In this document: positions 44,478 to 53,409 of the stretch, piece by piece
Layout of the letters: the number at the start of each line of letters is the position of its first letter
How positions within the stretch are numbered: the stretch's first letter is position 1
DNA from: Bryobacterales bacterium
GTDB taxonomy: Bacteria > Acidobacteriota > Terriglobia > Bryobacterales > Bryobacteraceae
Length of the DNA stretch: 60,483 bases
Direction of reading: 5' to 3'
NCBI GenBank assembly: GCA_016789905.1
Contig: JAEUQC010000180.1
Coordinates: forward strand, 1-60,483
Program-made: the position numbers and the translations under genes
The notes under the pieces: model-generated
What the model was told of the DNA's origin: nothing
The model's input: the letters and a program-made list of their open reading frames with translations, nothing else
The model's database searches: none

Positions 44478-44516
44478 AAGAGGGCGGCGGAGCACACCAT
44501 GCTCCGCCGCCCTCTT
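44478..44516. terminator. Perfect 17-bp stem-loop terminator between convergent genes
   Basis: AAGAGGGCGGCGGAGCA at 44478-44494 pairs perfectly with TGCTCCGCCGCCCTCTT at 44500-44516 around a 5-base loop. The right arm runs into a T-rich stretch (TTCATTTTGG). It lies 35 bp after the stop of the plus-strand giant protein and about 130 bp from the end of the minus-strand PLP gene, so it may terminate both. Confidence 0.85.
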
Positions 44517-44643
44517 CATTTTGGTTCCATACCTTCCTCCTCGAAGCCACCCCCGGGGCGCTATCCATTGATCAGCTTTGCCCCGCATCCCGCGCGGCGC
44601 CACCTCGACACATTCCAGAAAGTGGCGCGCCGGCACTCCATTC

Positions 44644-46224
44644 TCAATTCGACAAGGGGGGCCCGCCCGGCACCAGGATCGTCCCCTTTCGGCCCGAATC
44701 CACATGCCGCGTCGCCGCGAACGACGCCGTCAAATATTCGCCCATATGAACCCGTCCCTCCAGCCGGTCTCCCCGCAAAACCCCCGAAAAAGTAAAGGTA
44801 ATCGAGTCCCCCGGCACACTCTCCATACTCCGCAGCTTCACCTCCCCGCCCTCCAGGGTTCCGAAAATATCCCGTACCGAAAAGTCGCCCTTATGGGTCC
44901 CCTTCAGCGCGTTCCCGTCTTGCTCCAGCGTCCACGCATGACGGCTCTGGCTACTGAAGAACGTGACGTCCACGTCCCAACGCCCAGTCAAATTTCCCGC
45001 CGGCGCCGCCGGCGCGCCCTTCGGCGTTCGCTTCTCGCTCAGCAGCGAGAACAGCCGCTCGGCCACCACCCGGTCATTGCCTGCCTGCATCATCCACGCA
45101 GTAATGTCCACACCATCCCGCCGCGCCCCCAGCGCGATCCGCGGCTTCGTCCGCGCCACCACTTCCGCCAGTTCTTCCCCAGTCACATGGAGTCTCTCCG
45201 GGTCCCAACTGATCGCCAGCGCCGGAGTTCTGTTCGATAACCCAGCCGGCTCCACCACCCGCGTACTCACGCCGTCAATCGCTCCCACTCGCTTCGCAAT
45301 CGTGTCCAAATATCCGAGCCACTTCGCCCACTCCGCCTTGTGGTCCCGCTTCACCCAAGCCTCCACGGCCGCCACCATCCCCATCGTCTCTTCCCGCCCC
45401 ACTTTATTATCCCGCCCCGGCCCATGGTGCGGCGAACTCGCCTGCCACGCCGATAGCAGCAGGTCCTTCTTGCCCAGCAGCAGCCCCGCGCATTGCGGCC
45501 CGCATATCGCCTTCCCCCCGCTGTAGGCCACCACCGTCGCCCCGCGCGCCAAATGCACGTTCGGAATCGTCAGCCCCTCAGCCGCCGCGTCCACCAGAAT
45601 GGGAATGTGCCATGGTGCGGCCATCCGTGCCGCGTTCTCCAGTGACATGGGTCCTGCCTCCGTTGCCCTCCCCGCCGACAAGTAGATCATCGCCGTCCGT
45701 TTGCTTAGCGCCCGTTCAAACTCCTCCGCCGTCTCCACAGTAATCATCCGCACGCCGATGTTCCGTATCGCGTGGTCATAGGCGCTCCGCGAACTCCGGG
45801 GCGCCACCACCTCTGTCTTCTCCATCCCTTCCAGGTTCGGAATCCGCAGCAGCTTTTCCGGATTGCCCCCCGCCACACACGCCGCCGTAACGTGTTTCAA
45901 TCCCGCCGCGCACCCCGCCGATACCATTCCCCATTCCGCCCCGGTCAACTCCGCCAGCCGCTTCCCCACGCCCTCCGCCAGTTCGTCCAACTGCACAAAA
46001 TGCAACGCCGCCGCATCCATCGCCGCCCGCACCTCTGGCAGTTCTATCGACGCGCCGATAATCGTATACGTGCCCCGGCAATTGATCACCGGCTCCACGC
46101 CGATCGATTGATAAATCTCCGGCCCCGTCTTCAACGGCCCCGCCATTGCTCCGCCGCCGCCCAACAGCGTCGCCATTCCGCCCGTTCCCAGCAGTCCGCG
46201 CCGCGTCGTTTTCTTGTCCGCCAT
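44644..46224 (-). CDS. Tat-exported SelA-like PLP enzyme with a C-terminal lipocalin-like domain
   Basis: A 526-residue protein starting at the ATG at 46224, which begins a Tat signal (MADKKTTRRGLLGTGG). The longer frame only adds sequence without function. The aminotransferase class V / SelA-like fold shows VINCRGTYTIIGASIELPEV (typical of SelA-like and D-glucosaminate enzymes), GAEWGMVSAGCAAG, ILVDAAAEGLTIPNV with the PLP-binding Asp, and TVVAYSGGKAICGPQCAGLL with the PLP Lys. The last 100 or so residues (GRWDVDVTFFSSQSRHAW, TFTFSGVLRGDRLEGRV) form a lipocalin-like beta barrel. An exported PLP enzyme of this group is unusual. It may degrade amino sugars or D-amino acids in the periplasm, with the two amidohydrolases nearby. 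Confidence 0.85.
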   Translation of the reverse strand: MADKKTTRRGLLGTGGMATLLGGGGAMAGPLKTGPEIYQSIGVEPVINCRGTYTIIGASIELPEVRAAMDAAALHFVQLDELAEGVGKRLAELTGAEWGMVSAGCAAGLKHVTAACVAGGNPEKLLRIPNLEGMEKTEVVAPRSSRSAYDHAIRNIGVRMITVETAEEFERALSKRTAMIYLSAGRATEAGPMSLENAARMAAPWHIPILVDAAAEGLTIPNVHLARGATVVAYSGGKAICGPQCAGLLLGKKDLLLSAWQASSPHHGPGRDNKVGREETMGMVAAVEAWVKRDHKAEWAKWLGYLDTIAKRVGAIDGVSTRVVEPAGLSNRTPALAISWDPERLHVTGEELAEVVARTKPRIALGARRDGVDITAWMMQAGNDRVVAERLFSLLSEKRTPKGAPAAPAGNLTGRWDVDVTFFSSQSRHAWTLEQDGNALKGTHKGDFSVRDIFGTLEGGEVKLRSMESVPGDSITFTFSGVLRGDRLEGRVHMGEYLTASFAATRHVDSGRKGTILVPGGPPLSN

Positions 46225-46282
46225 CGCTTGCACCTCCAGCGTTTGCCCGCGATCATACCAAGCGCAAAATACCGCCACAACC

Positions 46283-46711
46283 CTATAGAATCCCCCGCTG
46301 TTTACAAAACCCGGCGAACCAGAACAGGAACAGCGCGAACCCAATAATAAAGGCGGTCAGCCCCGGATTGAAGAATCCCGCCGGCGGCGGGTTCGTCAGA
46401 TACACCATCGTGTTCGTCACCGCTCCAAACAGCGACGCGCCAAACACCGGCCCCGCCCGGCGTTGTCGCAGCAGAAGCAGAACGGTCCCCGCCAGCCCGC
46501 CCACAACGCCCAGCCCCCACGTCACCGTGCTCCACCACGGCAGCCCGCTCACATACGCGCGCTGCGCCTCCGGCGTCCCTTGCAGGAACGTGTCCGGCGC
46601 AAGGCTGGTCCCGCTCCAAAGCACCACGCCCAAACCGTTCCAAAGCAGGCTCACCGCCACCACCACCCAGAAATACCACGGGGCTCCCGCCCTTCCCTGC
46701 ATTTCGGTCAT
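46283..46711 (-). CDS. Four-helix membrane protein
   Basis: A 142-residue protein from the ATG at 46711 (MTEMQGRAGAPWYFWVV). A start 10 codons upstream is possible. Four hydrophobic segments are visible: YFWVVVAVSLLWNGLGVVL, WWSTVTWGLGVVGGLAGTVL, VFGASLFGAVTNTMVYLT and GLTAFIIGFALFLFWFAGF. The Trp-rich pattern at the ends of the helices matches a small family of inner-membrane proteins of unknown function seen in several phyla. It lies upstream of the PLP enzyme gene on the same strand, 58 bp away, and diverges from the amidohydrolase gene. I cannot assign a role. Confidence 0.72.
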   Translation of the reverse strand: MTEMQGRAGAPWYFWVVVAVSLLWNGLGVVLWSGTSLAPDTFLQGTPEAQRAYVSGLPWWSTVTWGLGVVGGLAGTVLLLLRQRRAGPVFGASLFGAVTNTMVYLTNPPPAGFFNPGLTAFIIGFALFLFWFAGFCKQRGIL

Positions 46712-46753
46712 CGTCCGTTCTCCCGCCGCAAACTTTACCATAATTGGAGATCA

Positions 46754-47599
46754 ATGACTCCCGCCCCTGCCACCCGCCGCCGCTTCGGCGCCGCTCTGCT
46801 CGCCTCCTCCGCCCTCGCCCAGCCAGTTCCCTCCCGCGTCATCGACGCGCATACCCACCTTCCCTTCCGCCTCCATCCAGGCCCCATCGATGCCGATCGC
46901 GCCCTCATTGACGCCGCCGCCCGGCTCGGCATTCACCAGCTCTGTTGTTCCATCCTCTCGCCGGAACGCCCCGTCACCCTCGACGGGTTTCGCAAAGCCA
47001 ACCGCGCCCTCGCCTCCGTCACCAAACACTTCCCCGGCAAGGTCCTCGGTTACTGCTTCGTCAACCCTGGTTACGGTGCCCGCGCCCTCGAAGAGGTCCG
47101 CCACTACGTCGAAAACGAAGGCTTCATCGGCGTCAAAATCTATAACGATTACCTCGCTACAGACCCCGTCGTAAGCCCGCTCCTCGAACTTGCCGCCAAG
47201 CTCAGAGTCCCCATTCTCCACCACGCCGGCCACACCTCCTGGCTTCCCTCTCCCCAACCCAACATCAGCGATGGCGGCCACATCGCCGAAGCCGCCCGCC
47301 GCTTTCCGGAAACAATCCTGATCTGTGCCCACCTCTGCGGCGGCGGAGACTGGGAGTGGACCGTCAAGGCCCTTCGCAACGCCCCCACTGCCTTCCTTGA
47401 TTCGAGCGGCAGCGTTGCCGACGAAGGCACCATCGAAATGGCCGTACGCGTTCTCGGTGCTGATCGCGTCCTCTTCGGCACAGACCTCTCGATGACCGCC
47501 AGTGCCGGCCGCCTTCGCGGCGCGCAAATCGACGCCCTTACCCGTCGCAAAATCCTCGGCGATAACATGGCCGGTATCCTTGCCCGGAGGCGCGCATGA
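46754..47599 (+). CDS. Amidohydrolase-2-family hydrolase, canonical metal site, exported
   Basis: A 281-residue TIM-barrel hydrolase starting at the ATG at 46754 (GGAGA upstream). The N terminus MTPAPATRRRFGAALLASSA resembles a Tat signal. RVIDAHTHLPF supplies the DxHxH-type metal motif, with ILHHAGHTS for the third ligand, ICAHLCGGGDWE, and the final metal Asp in VLFGTDLSMTAS. All canonical ligands appear to be present, so it should be active. The next gene overlaps by 4 nt (ATGA) and encodes a related protein without these ligands. The substrate is unknown; the neighbouring PLP enzyme suggests a shared amino-sugar or amide pathway. Confidence 0.84.
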   Translation: MTPAPATRRRFGAALLASSALAQPVPSRVIDAHTHLPFRLHPGPIDADRALIDAAARLGIHQLCCSILSPERPVTLDGFRKANRALASVTKHFPGKVLGYCFVNPGYGARALEEVRHYVENEGFIGVKIYNDYLATDPVVSPLLELAAKLRVPILHHAGHTSWLPSPQPNISDGGHIAEAARRFPETILICAHLCGGGDWEWTVKALRNAPTAFLDSSGSVADEGTIEMAVRVLGADRVLFGTDLSMTASAGRLRGAQIDALTRRKILGDNMAGILARRRA

Positions 47600-48366
47600 T
47601 CGACGTCAACGCCTATCTCGGCCACTTCGCTTTCCGCCAACTCCGCCACAACACGGCTGCCTCCCTCCTTCGCCTCATGGACCGCGCCGGCATTGAAAAG
47701 GCCGTTGTCTCCAGCGCGTCCGCCATCACCTATCGCAACGCCCAAGCCGGCAACGAAGAGGTGTTCGCGCAGGTGCAGCCCCACCGGGACCGGCTTATCC
47801 CCTTCGCCGTGTTGAACCCCGCCTACGCCGATTGGCGCCACGATCTCGACACCTGCCGCAATAAGTTCGGAATGACTGGGCTTCGTCTCTATCCCAATTG
47901 GCATAACTACAAACTCTCGAGCGCCGTTTGCCTGGAACTCGTCAACGCCGCCGCCGAACGGCGCATGGTCGTCTCCATCCCGTTCCGCGTCGAAGATCGC
48001 CGCCAACAAAGTTGGCTCGTGGACATACCCGATGTCGCCGCCCGCGACGCCGCCGCGCTGGCCCGCGCCGTCCCCTCCGCTCGCTTCATCTTTGGCAACG
48101 GCAGCGGGTTCGCCGCGTCCGAACTCGGCCGCGCCTCCGGCAATCCGCCGAACTACTGGATTGAGATCTCTCTTCTCACCGCTTTGCTCACCAACGAGAT
48201 CGGCCAACTCATGCAAAGCCTCGGCGCTGGCCGTATTCTGTTCGGCTCCGGTATGCCGTTCCATTATCCGGAAGGCGCCACCGCCAAGCTCGAAGTGCTG
48301 GATGCATCCGCCGCCGCGAAGGAACGGATCGCCCGCGCCAACGCCAAAGAACTGCTCGGGCTCTGA
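47596..48366 (+). CDS. Amidohydrolase-like protein, metal site degenerate
   Basis: A 256-residue cytoplasmic-looking protein in the same fold as the gene before it. The first metal motif reads MIDVNAYLGHFAFRQLR, where Asn and Tyr stand for the two His of DxHxH, and the final Asp position reads LFGSGMPFHYPEG. The fold is clear from GIEKAVVSSASAITYRNAQA, FAVLNPAYADWRHDLD and GMTGLRLYPNWHNYKL. It is probably not a metal hydrolase, or uses a different centre. It is coupled to its canonical partner by an ATGA overlap, so a heteromeric complex is possible. Confidence 0.78.
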   Translation: MIDVNAYLGHFAFRQLRHNTAASLLRLMDRAGIEKAVVSSASAITYRNAQAGNEEVFAQVQPHRDRLIPFAVLNPAYADWRHDLDTCRNKFGMTGLRLYPNWHNYKLSSAVCLELVNAAAERRMVVSIPFRVEDRRQQSWLVDIPDVAARDAAALARAVPSARFIFGNGSGFAASELGRASGNPPNYWIEISLLTALLTNEIGQLMQSLGAGRILFGSGMPFHYPEGATAKLEVLDASAAAKERIARANAKELLGL

Positions 48367-48451
48367 CGCCGTTCGTCGATGAGCCTCGGGAACAAAAGAA
48401 ACGAGGCACAGGAATCGTTACTCCCGGTAGACAGAAGGGCAAGAGTCGCAT

Positions 48452-48649
48452 ATGCCAAACGAATCCGCCATCGTCGGCGATCTCGAAATCATGGACGGAC
48501 CGCGCTCCTTCCCCGGAACACGCGTACCAGTCGATTCGCTGATCGGCTACTTGGAAGCACGCGACAGCCTGGATGAGTAAATTGACAACTTCCCGTCGGT
48601 TAGCCGGCAGGCTGCCATTTCGGCGATCGAAGAAGCCAAGGCGCGTTGA
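48452..48649 (+). pseudogene. DUF433-type antitoxin interrupted by a TAA stop
   Basis: The ATG at 48452 starts MPNESAIVGDLEIMDGPRSF then PGTRVPVDSLIGYLEARDSL and DE, then TAA at 48578-48580. The same frame continues with IDNFPSVSRQAAISAIEEAK then AR and a TGA at 48647. Together this is a complete DUF433 protein, usually an antitoxin paired with a DUF5615 PIN-like toxin, with one premature stop in the middle. No DUF5615 start was recognised in the 87 bp before the next gene, so the partner is lost. Confidence 0.75.
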
Positions 48650-48736
48650 CCTCTCCTCGAATTTGCTGGCCTTGGACGATCCAGTTTGTTCAACCGGAGT
48701 CACGCCACTGCGAAGGCGGTCGTCCAGGCTGGCCCG

Positions 48737-51316
48737 CTAAAACCCCAGCCGCAGCGTCACGCGGAACGTTCGCCCATCGTTCAACGTATTCGTGATCACC
48801 CCGAAATTCGGATCCGTCAACGTCGTGCCCGGCTCGGCGAACTGCGGCGTGTTCGATAGGTTGATTGACTCCACTCGCATCGACACCGTACGGTTCCTGT
48901 CCAACTCCCACTGCCCCGTCAGCCCCGCGTTCCAATTGCGAATCGTCGCCCGCCGGAACACATGCCGGCCCAGGTTGCCACGTTCCTCCCCCGGCCGGAT
49001 AAATGCAAACGCCGCGCGCGGCAGTTGCTGCCGCGAAAGGTCCGGGTGAGAGATCGTCGCCCCTAGCACCGCCGGGTCCACAACGTTCGGCCGGTCCCCG
49101 GAAATCCCATCCACATTCCCAAAGTTCGGCGCATCCGATCCCGTAATCAGGTTGAACGGCGTGCCCGTCTTCAACAACAGCACGGAGTCGGCCTGCCAGC
49201 GCCCGGCTCGCCGCAACAGCCGCGGCAGCGGAATGCGGTAGTCGGCTTTCATAAGTAACGCGTGCGGCGAATCGAACCGGCTTAACCCGCGCATGTCACC
49301 GGCCACGTCGAACTCGCCCTGGCTGCGGTAGCGAAAACTGTCAACGTCATGGGCAGTGTTCGTATAGTCGCCGCCCAGGTCGATCGCCTTGCTGAACCAA
49401 TACGAACTCTCCAGGCTCAGCCCCCGGTAATTGCGCGACGTGATCGTGGTTCGGAACGCGTCAAAATAGCCGCGCGAAGAGTTCATCACCCGGCGCACCT
49501 CGCCCAGTGTCTGTATCGCGCGCCGCGCGTCCACCGTCGCCGTCGTCAACGGAATCCCCTCTCGGGCATGCGCGCGGTTCAAATACCAGTGGTTCAACAC
49601 CTTGATCGACCGGCTCCCGACATAGGCAACCTGCCACGTCCACGCCGGCGCCGGCGCGAACTCCCATACAGCATTGTATTGCTGGGAATACGGGCTTACC
49701 AGATTCGGCTGATAGTCATAAAACACCGATTGCCGCGGCGGATTCCCGCGTATATTATACCCGCCGCGAAGCGCCAGCAGCAGGTCCGGATCCTGCACCA
49801 CCGCCTTATAGTTATTCGGCGGATTAAAACGGATCTGCTGAAACGTCACCGGGAATATCTCACCGTAGTGAAGCCCATATGCCGCCCGCCATACGCCCCA
49901 GCGCCCCGGCAGTTTGTAAGCGAACCCAACGGTCGGGCCGAAGTTGTTCGTGTCGGAGTAATATGGCACCTGATCGATTCCATTCACCTCCACCGGCCGC
50001 GAGATCGGGCGATAGCCCAGCGTCATGTTCACCGTCAGTCGCGGATGCACGTTCCACTTATCGGCCGCGTAAAACCAGTTGTCCCAATTGCGATATCCGC
50101 GGTGCAGGTCGCCCTGCGCAATCCAGTACGTTGATGCCCGTCCCAAGCGCAGGTTGGTGATTGTGTCGTTCCCGTAATTGGCGAAGAACGCAATGGCATT
50201 CACATGAGCGTCGGACTCCCGCCCATTCATCTGCCGCCGCAACAATTCAAACCCGGCTTTGAAGGAATGTTTGCCCCGCACATGAGACACCTGCGCCGCC
50301 GTCTTCCACAGGTTCTGCACGCGGTCAATCGGGATCGCATTGTTGTCGCTGATCGCACGCAGCAGCCCGCTGGTGAACACCTGGTAACCAATGGAGCTAT
50401 TCTCCAGCGTGATTAGCGAGCGCGTCCTGTCGAAACGCACGCCCGCTACCATCTGGGTCCGCGCCGGCCACGAACGGTGCCATTGCAGCCCTGCCTGATG
50501 GCTCTTCGTCGTCGTGTCCGGGTTCTGCCCCTGAATCAGTTGAAAAGCTTTCACATCCGCCCCAACGTGGTTATACGATGCAATCAGTTTGTCGCTGGCG
50601 CCCAACGATTGATCCAGCCGTAACGTGGCGTTATTGTTGTCCACCCGCTGGGGCGCGTTCGTGTTCAACATGCGCGCATCAATGTCAGCGCGGTTCGGCA
50701 ACTCGGCTGGATAGGCCTCGAATATGCGCTGAACAAAGGCTCGCAACTCCGGTTGCGTCGTTAGTGGCGTCCGCTCCTGCGGAGTCGGCACCTGCACATT
50801 TCCGTTCACCACACCCCGTATGCGCTGTGCCGTGCCGTCAACAGTCAGCGCCGCGCCCCGCCATAACGGTCCCGTCACAGCCATGCCGAACGTGTTCTCC
50901 CGCGCCGACTTCACCCCGCCCACTTGGAAAAAACTGCGTGCCGATAAGATGCTATTCAGGTGCGCCCAGTTCAGGTTGCCATGCCACCCCGGCGCTCCAA
51001 TCTTCGGCACCGCGAGAATGCTGGAGCCTGGCGCGGTACCGAATTCCGAGCCATAGTAATTCCGTTCCGGCTCAAATTCCGGCTGTATCGTCGGCGTTAC
51101 ACCCAGCCGCTGATTGATCTCCTTCAGCGCGTTGTTATCGATCAGGTTGAACTGTACGTTTTCGTTCCGCCTGCTTTCGCCGCTCTTGGCGTCGGTTTGG
51201 CCCAACAGGTTTAGCTGCGTTCGGGTGTCGTCCTTCGGCGCGGCGACGGGCGGGGGCTCCTGTTGGGCGAATAGCGTCAAAGCCAAACAAAGCCATACGT
51301 AGATTAGAATTCTCAA
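48737..51316 (-). CDS. TonB-dependent outer-membrane receptor, no N-terminal regulatory domain
   Basis: An 859-residue protein with a signal peptide (MRILIYVWLCLALTLFAQ). The barrel part is clear: GWHGNLNWAHLNSILSARSF, WRGAALTVDGTAQRIRGVVN, NVHPRLTVNMTLGYRP, NFGPTVGFAYKLPGRWGVW, WTWQVAYVGSRSIKVLNHWY and the C-terminal strand TLNDGRTFRVTLRLGF ending in an aromatic. Unlike the Oar-like receptor at the window start, it has no carboxypeptidase-regulatory-like domain and only a short plug-like region (IQPEFEPERNYYGSEFGTA). It sits in the outer membrane and would import or export a large substrate with TonB energy. It lies 33 bp from the CoA-binding gene on the same strand and may be transcribed with it. 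Confidence 0.85.
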   Translation of the reverse strand: MRILIYVWLCLALTLFAQQEPPPVAAPKDDTRTQLNLLGQTDAKSGESRRNENVQFNLIDNNALKEINQRLGVTPTIQPEFEPERNYYGSEFGTAPGSSILAVPKIGAPGWHGNLNWAHLNSILSARSFFQVGGVKSARENTFGMAVTGPLWRGAALTVDGTAQRIRGVVNGNVQVPTPQERTPLTTQPELRAFVQRIFEAYPAELPNRADIDARMLNTNAPQRVDNNNATLRLDQSLGASDKLIASYNHVGADVKAFQLIQGQNPDTTTKSHQAGLQWHRSWPARTQMVAGVRFDRTRSLITLENSSIGYQVFTSGLLRAISDNNAIPIDRVQNLWKTAAQVSHVRGKHSFKAGFELLRRQMNGRESDAHVNAIAFFANYGNDTITNLRLGRASTYWIAQGDLHRGYRNWDNWFYAADKWNVHPRLTVNMTLGYRPISRPVEVNGIDQVPYYSDTNNFGPTVGFAYKLPGRWGVWRAAYGLHYGEIFPVTFQQIRFNPPNNYKAVVQDPDLLLALRGGYNIRGNPPRQSVFYDYQPNLVSPYSQQYNAVWEFAPAPAWTWQVAYVGSRSIKVLNHWYLNRAHAREGIPLTTATVDARRAIQTLGEVRRVMNSSRGYFDAFRTTITSRNYRGLSLESSYWFSKAIDLGGDYTNTAHDVDSFRYRSQGEFDVAGDMRGLSRFDSPHALLMKADYRIPLPRLLRRAGRWQADSVLLLKTGTPFNLITGSDAPNFGNVDGISGDRPNVVDPAVLGATISHPDLSRQQLPRAAFAFIRPGEERGNLGRHVFRRATIRNWNAGLTGQWELDRNRTVSMRVESINLSNTPQFAEPGTTLTDPNFGVITNTLNDGRTFRVTLRLGF

Positions 51317-51349
51317 ATCTCAGGATCGCACGCACGCCCCTGAAATTGC

Positions 51350-51823
51350 CTAGCGAGGAACCCGCCCGCTCAGCCCCAGCAGCCAGCGGAAACAGCGATG
51401 CGCCGGGTCCACCGGATCACAGTACATCATCGGGCAGCCCCCAACAATGCATGCAATCCCGCGCGCCTCGCATTCGCGAACCGCCTCTTCGGACACGCTC
51501 CCCGCCCCAAACGAACGATGAAACCAGATGCGCCGCACTCCCTTCCCAGCGCAGGCACGCACCACCTCCAACGCCACCCGCGGATGTGTCGCCACCACCA
51601 CGCCATCAATCGGACCAGGCACCGCTGCCACGTCTGGAAAGCAGCGGACCCCTTCCACTGCTTCCGCCTTGGGGTTCACCGGGAACACTTCGAATCCTGA
51701 ATCGCGCAGCTTCCTGAAGATCGCATTTGCCGGCTGACCCGGTTGCCGGGAAACCCCGGCAACGGCAAAACGTTTACCGTCCAGAAACGCGGAAACACTG
51801 GCGGGCATTCTGGGCATGACCAC
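51350..51823 (-). CDS. CoA-binding domain protein (YccU-like)
   Basis: A 157-residue Rossmann-fold protein (start at residue 1 or at Met 3). RFAVAGVSRQPGQPANAIFR, FEVFPVNPKAEAVEGVRCF and DGVVVATHPRVALEVVRACA match the CoA_binding_2 family (YccU/YneT-like), and RRIWFHRSFGAGSVSEEAVR with GIACIVGGCPMMYCDP is its typical C-terminal part. These proteins bind CoA and are of uncertain function. It shares an 83-bp spacer with the divergent CehA/McbA-type gene and precedes the TonB receptor gene on the minus strand. Confidence 0.85.
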   Translation of the reverse strand: MVMPRMPASVSAFLDGKRFAVAGVSRQPGQPANAIFRKLRDSGFEVFPVNPKAEAVEGVRCFPDVAAVPGPIDGVVVATHPRVALEVVRACAGKGVRRIWFHRSFGAGSVSEEAVRECEARGIACIVGGCPMMYCDPVDPAHRCFRWLLGLSGRVPR

Positions 51824-51906
51824 CTCCGCCTACAGTCTCCGCCTCTCACTTCGCCGCGTCAAGGCACCTCCGCCCCCCTCTCTCCGAAATCGCATAAAGT
51901 ATCCCC

Positions 51907-53409
51907 ATGCCCCGCCTGTGGATGTTCGCCGCGCTCACCCTCACTCTCGCTCTCGCCCAGCTCCGCCAGACGCAATTCGAATCCACCCTCACCATCCGCT
52001 CCAACCATCCCGCCCGCATCTATCTCTTGAAGAACGGCCGCCCCTTCCGGCTCCATCCGGTCGATACCATTCTCCCAATCAAAGTGGACACCTTCTACCG
52101 CGATACCCTTTGGCGCCGGGCTGCCATCCCGCAAACGCTCGAAGTTGCCCACGACGGCCAGTCTCATTTCATCCTTCTCACCGGCCAAGCCACCTTCCAA
52201 CTCCCGCCTGGCGATTACACCCTCCAGGCCCATCGCGGCCTCTTCTTCACCCCCGTGTCCATTCAGTTCTCCCTCAAGCCAGGTGAAACCAAAGCCGTTC
52301 CCATTACCCTCACCCGCTGGAACCCGTCCACCCAAGGCTGGCTCTCCGGCGACGATCATATCCACCTCCCCCGCACCCCAGCCGACAACCAGACCTTTCT
52401 GCAATGGATGCAGGCCGAAGACCTTAACGTCGCCAATTTCCTCCAACTCCAGCGCCAGATTGACGCCGCGCCTCAATACGCCTTTGGCCCCGCCGGCGAG
52501 GCCCGCGCGAACGGCTACGCCATCCGTTCCGGCCAGGAGTCCCGGTCCGAATATTACGGCCACGTCAACATTCTCGGCGCCAACAGAATCATCCGCCCTC
52601 TGAGCGTCGGAACGATGTACGCCAACGAGCCCGCCGCCGCCCCCTGGCCCGCCGAAGTCTTCGCGCAGGGGCGCGCCGCCGGCGCGCTCACCGGCTTCGC
52701 CCACTTCCACGGTTCCATGGCCCATTCCACGCTCCTCATGGATCTCGCCCTCGGCAACATCGACTTTCTCGAGGTCTTCCAATTCGGCAAGCTCTGGACC
52801 ACCGAGTGGTATGAACTCCTCAACGCCGGTTTCCGTCCCACCGGTATCGCGGGGAGTGACTTCCCAGTCCCTCTCGGCCGGTTCCTTCCCTGGCCCAAGT
52901 ATCTCCCGCTCCTCGGGCCTGAAAGGACACTCGTCAAGGCCGCCGCCGGCCAGTCGGCGTATGCCGCCTGGGCCTCCGCCGTTAAACGCGGTGCCGTCAC
53001 GGTCAGCAATGGTCCGCTCGTCGAAATCGCCCTTGCCAACGGCGTCATCCGCGCCCAGGCCAGCTTTCACCAGCCCATCGAGTCGCTTGCAATCATCCAC
53101 AACGGCCAGCCCATCGCCACGGCCCGCGACGCTACCGCGCTTTCCCTCGAAACTCCAGCAAGACCCGGCTGGTACGCCGCCCACGCTCGAATGAAGAAGG
53201 AGGAGGGCGAGCCGCTCGTGCAAGGACACACGAACCCGGTAGACGTCGGACCCATCACGCCGGATCCTGCCATCTGCGCCGCGCTCGCCGCCCGTTGGGA
53301 AGCGGAAGTCAGCTATTACAGACAGGCCAACCTCCCATTCGCGACCGACGCCGAGCGACAGCGCTTCTTCGCCGCCGCCGCCGAAGCGCTGACCCGCCTC
53401 CGGCACTAG
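51907..53409 (+). CDS. CehA/McbA-family secreted metallohydrolase (PHP-like)
   Basis: A 500-residue protein with a signal peptide (MPRLWMFAALTLTLALAQ). An N-terminal beta domain (about 25-140) is followed by a PHP-type metal barrel. SGDDHIHLPRTPADN gives the HxH motif, GFAHFHGSMAHSTLL adds two His, EVFQFGKLWTTEWYELLNAG and GIAGSDFPVPLGRFLPWPK add the Asp. C-terminal beta sequence (LAIIHNGQPIATARDATAL) follows. Families of this type hydrolyse phosphoesters or carbamates. Its substrate is not known. It has an export signal, so the role is periplasmic or extracellular. It is divergent from the CoA-binding gene. Confidence 0.8.
   Translation: MPRLWMFAALTLTLALAQLRQTQFESTLTIRSNHPARIYLLKNGRPFRLHPVDTILPIKVDTFYRDTLWRRAAIPQTLEVAHDGQSHFILLTGQATFQLPPGDYTLQAHRGLFFTPVSIQFSLKPGETKAVPITLTRWNPSTQGWLSGDDHIHLPRTPADNQTFLQWMQAEDLNVANFLQLQRQIDAAPQYAFGPAGEARANGYAIRSGQESRSEYYGHVNILGANRIIRPLSVGTMYANEPAAAPWPAEVFAQGRAAGALTGFAHFHGSMAHSTLLMDLALGNIDFLEVFQFGKLWTTEWYELLNAGFRPTGIAGSDFPVPLGRFLPWPKYLPLLGPERTLVKAAAGQSAYAAWASAVKRGAVTVSNGPLVEIALANGVIRAQASFHQPIESLAIIHNGQPIATARDATALSLETPARPGWYAAHARMKKEEGEPLVQGHTNPVDVGPITPDPAICAALAARWEAEVSYYRQANLPFATDAERQRFFAAAAEALTRLRH

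Noticed and set aside
44644..46224. True selenocysteine synthase (SelA)
   Set aside because: The fold is SelA-like, but a Tat signal and lipocalin-like tail argue against a role in tRNA charging, and no other selenocysteine gene is present.
51859..53406. 515-codon minus-strand frame opposite the CehA/McbA-type gene
   Set aside because: Gly/Glu-rich shadow without domains. The plus strand has a signal peptide and metal motifs.
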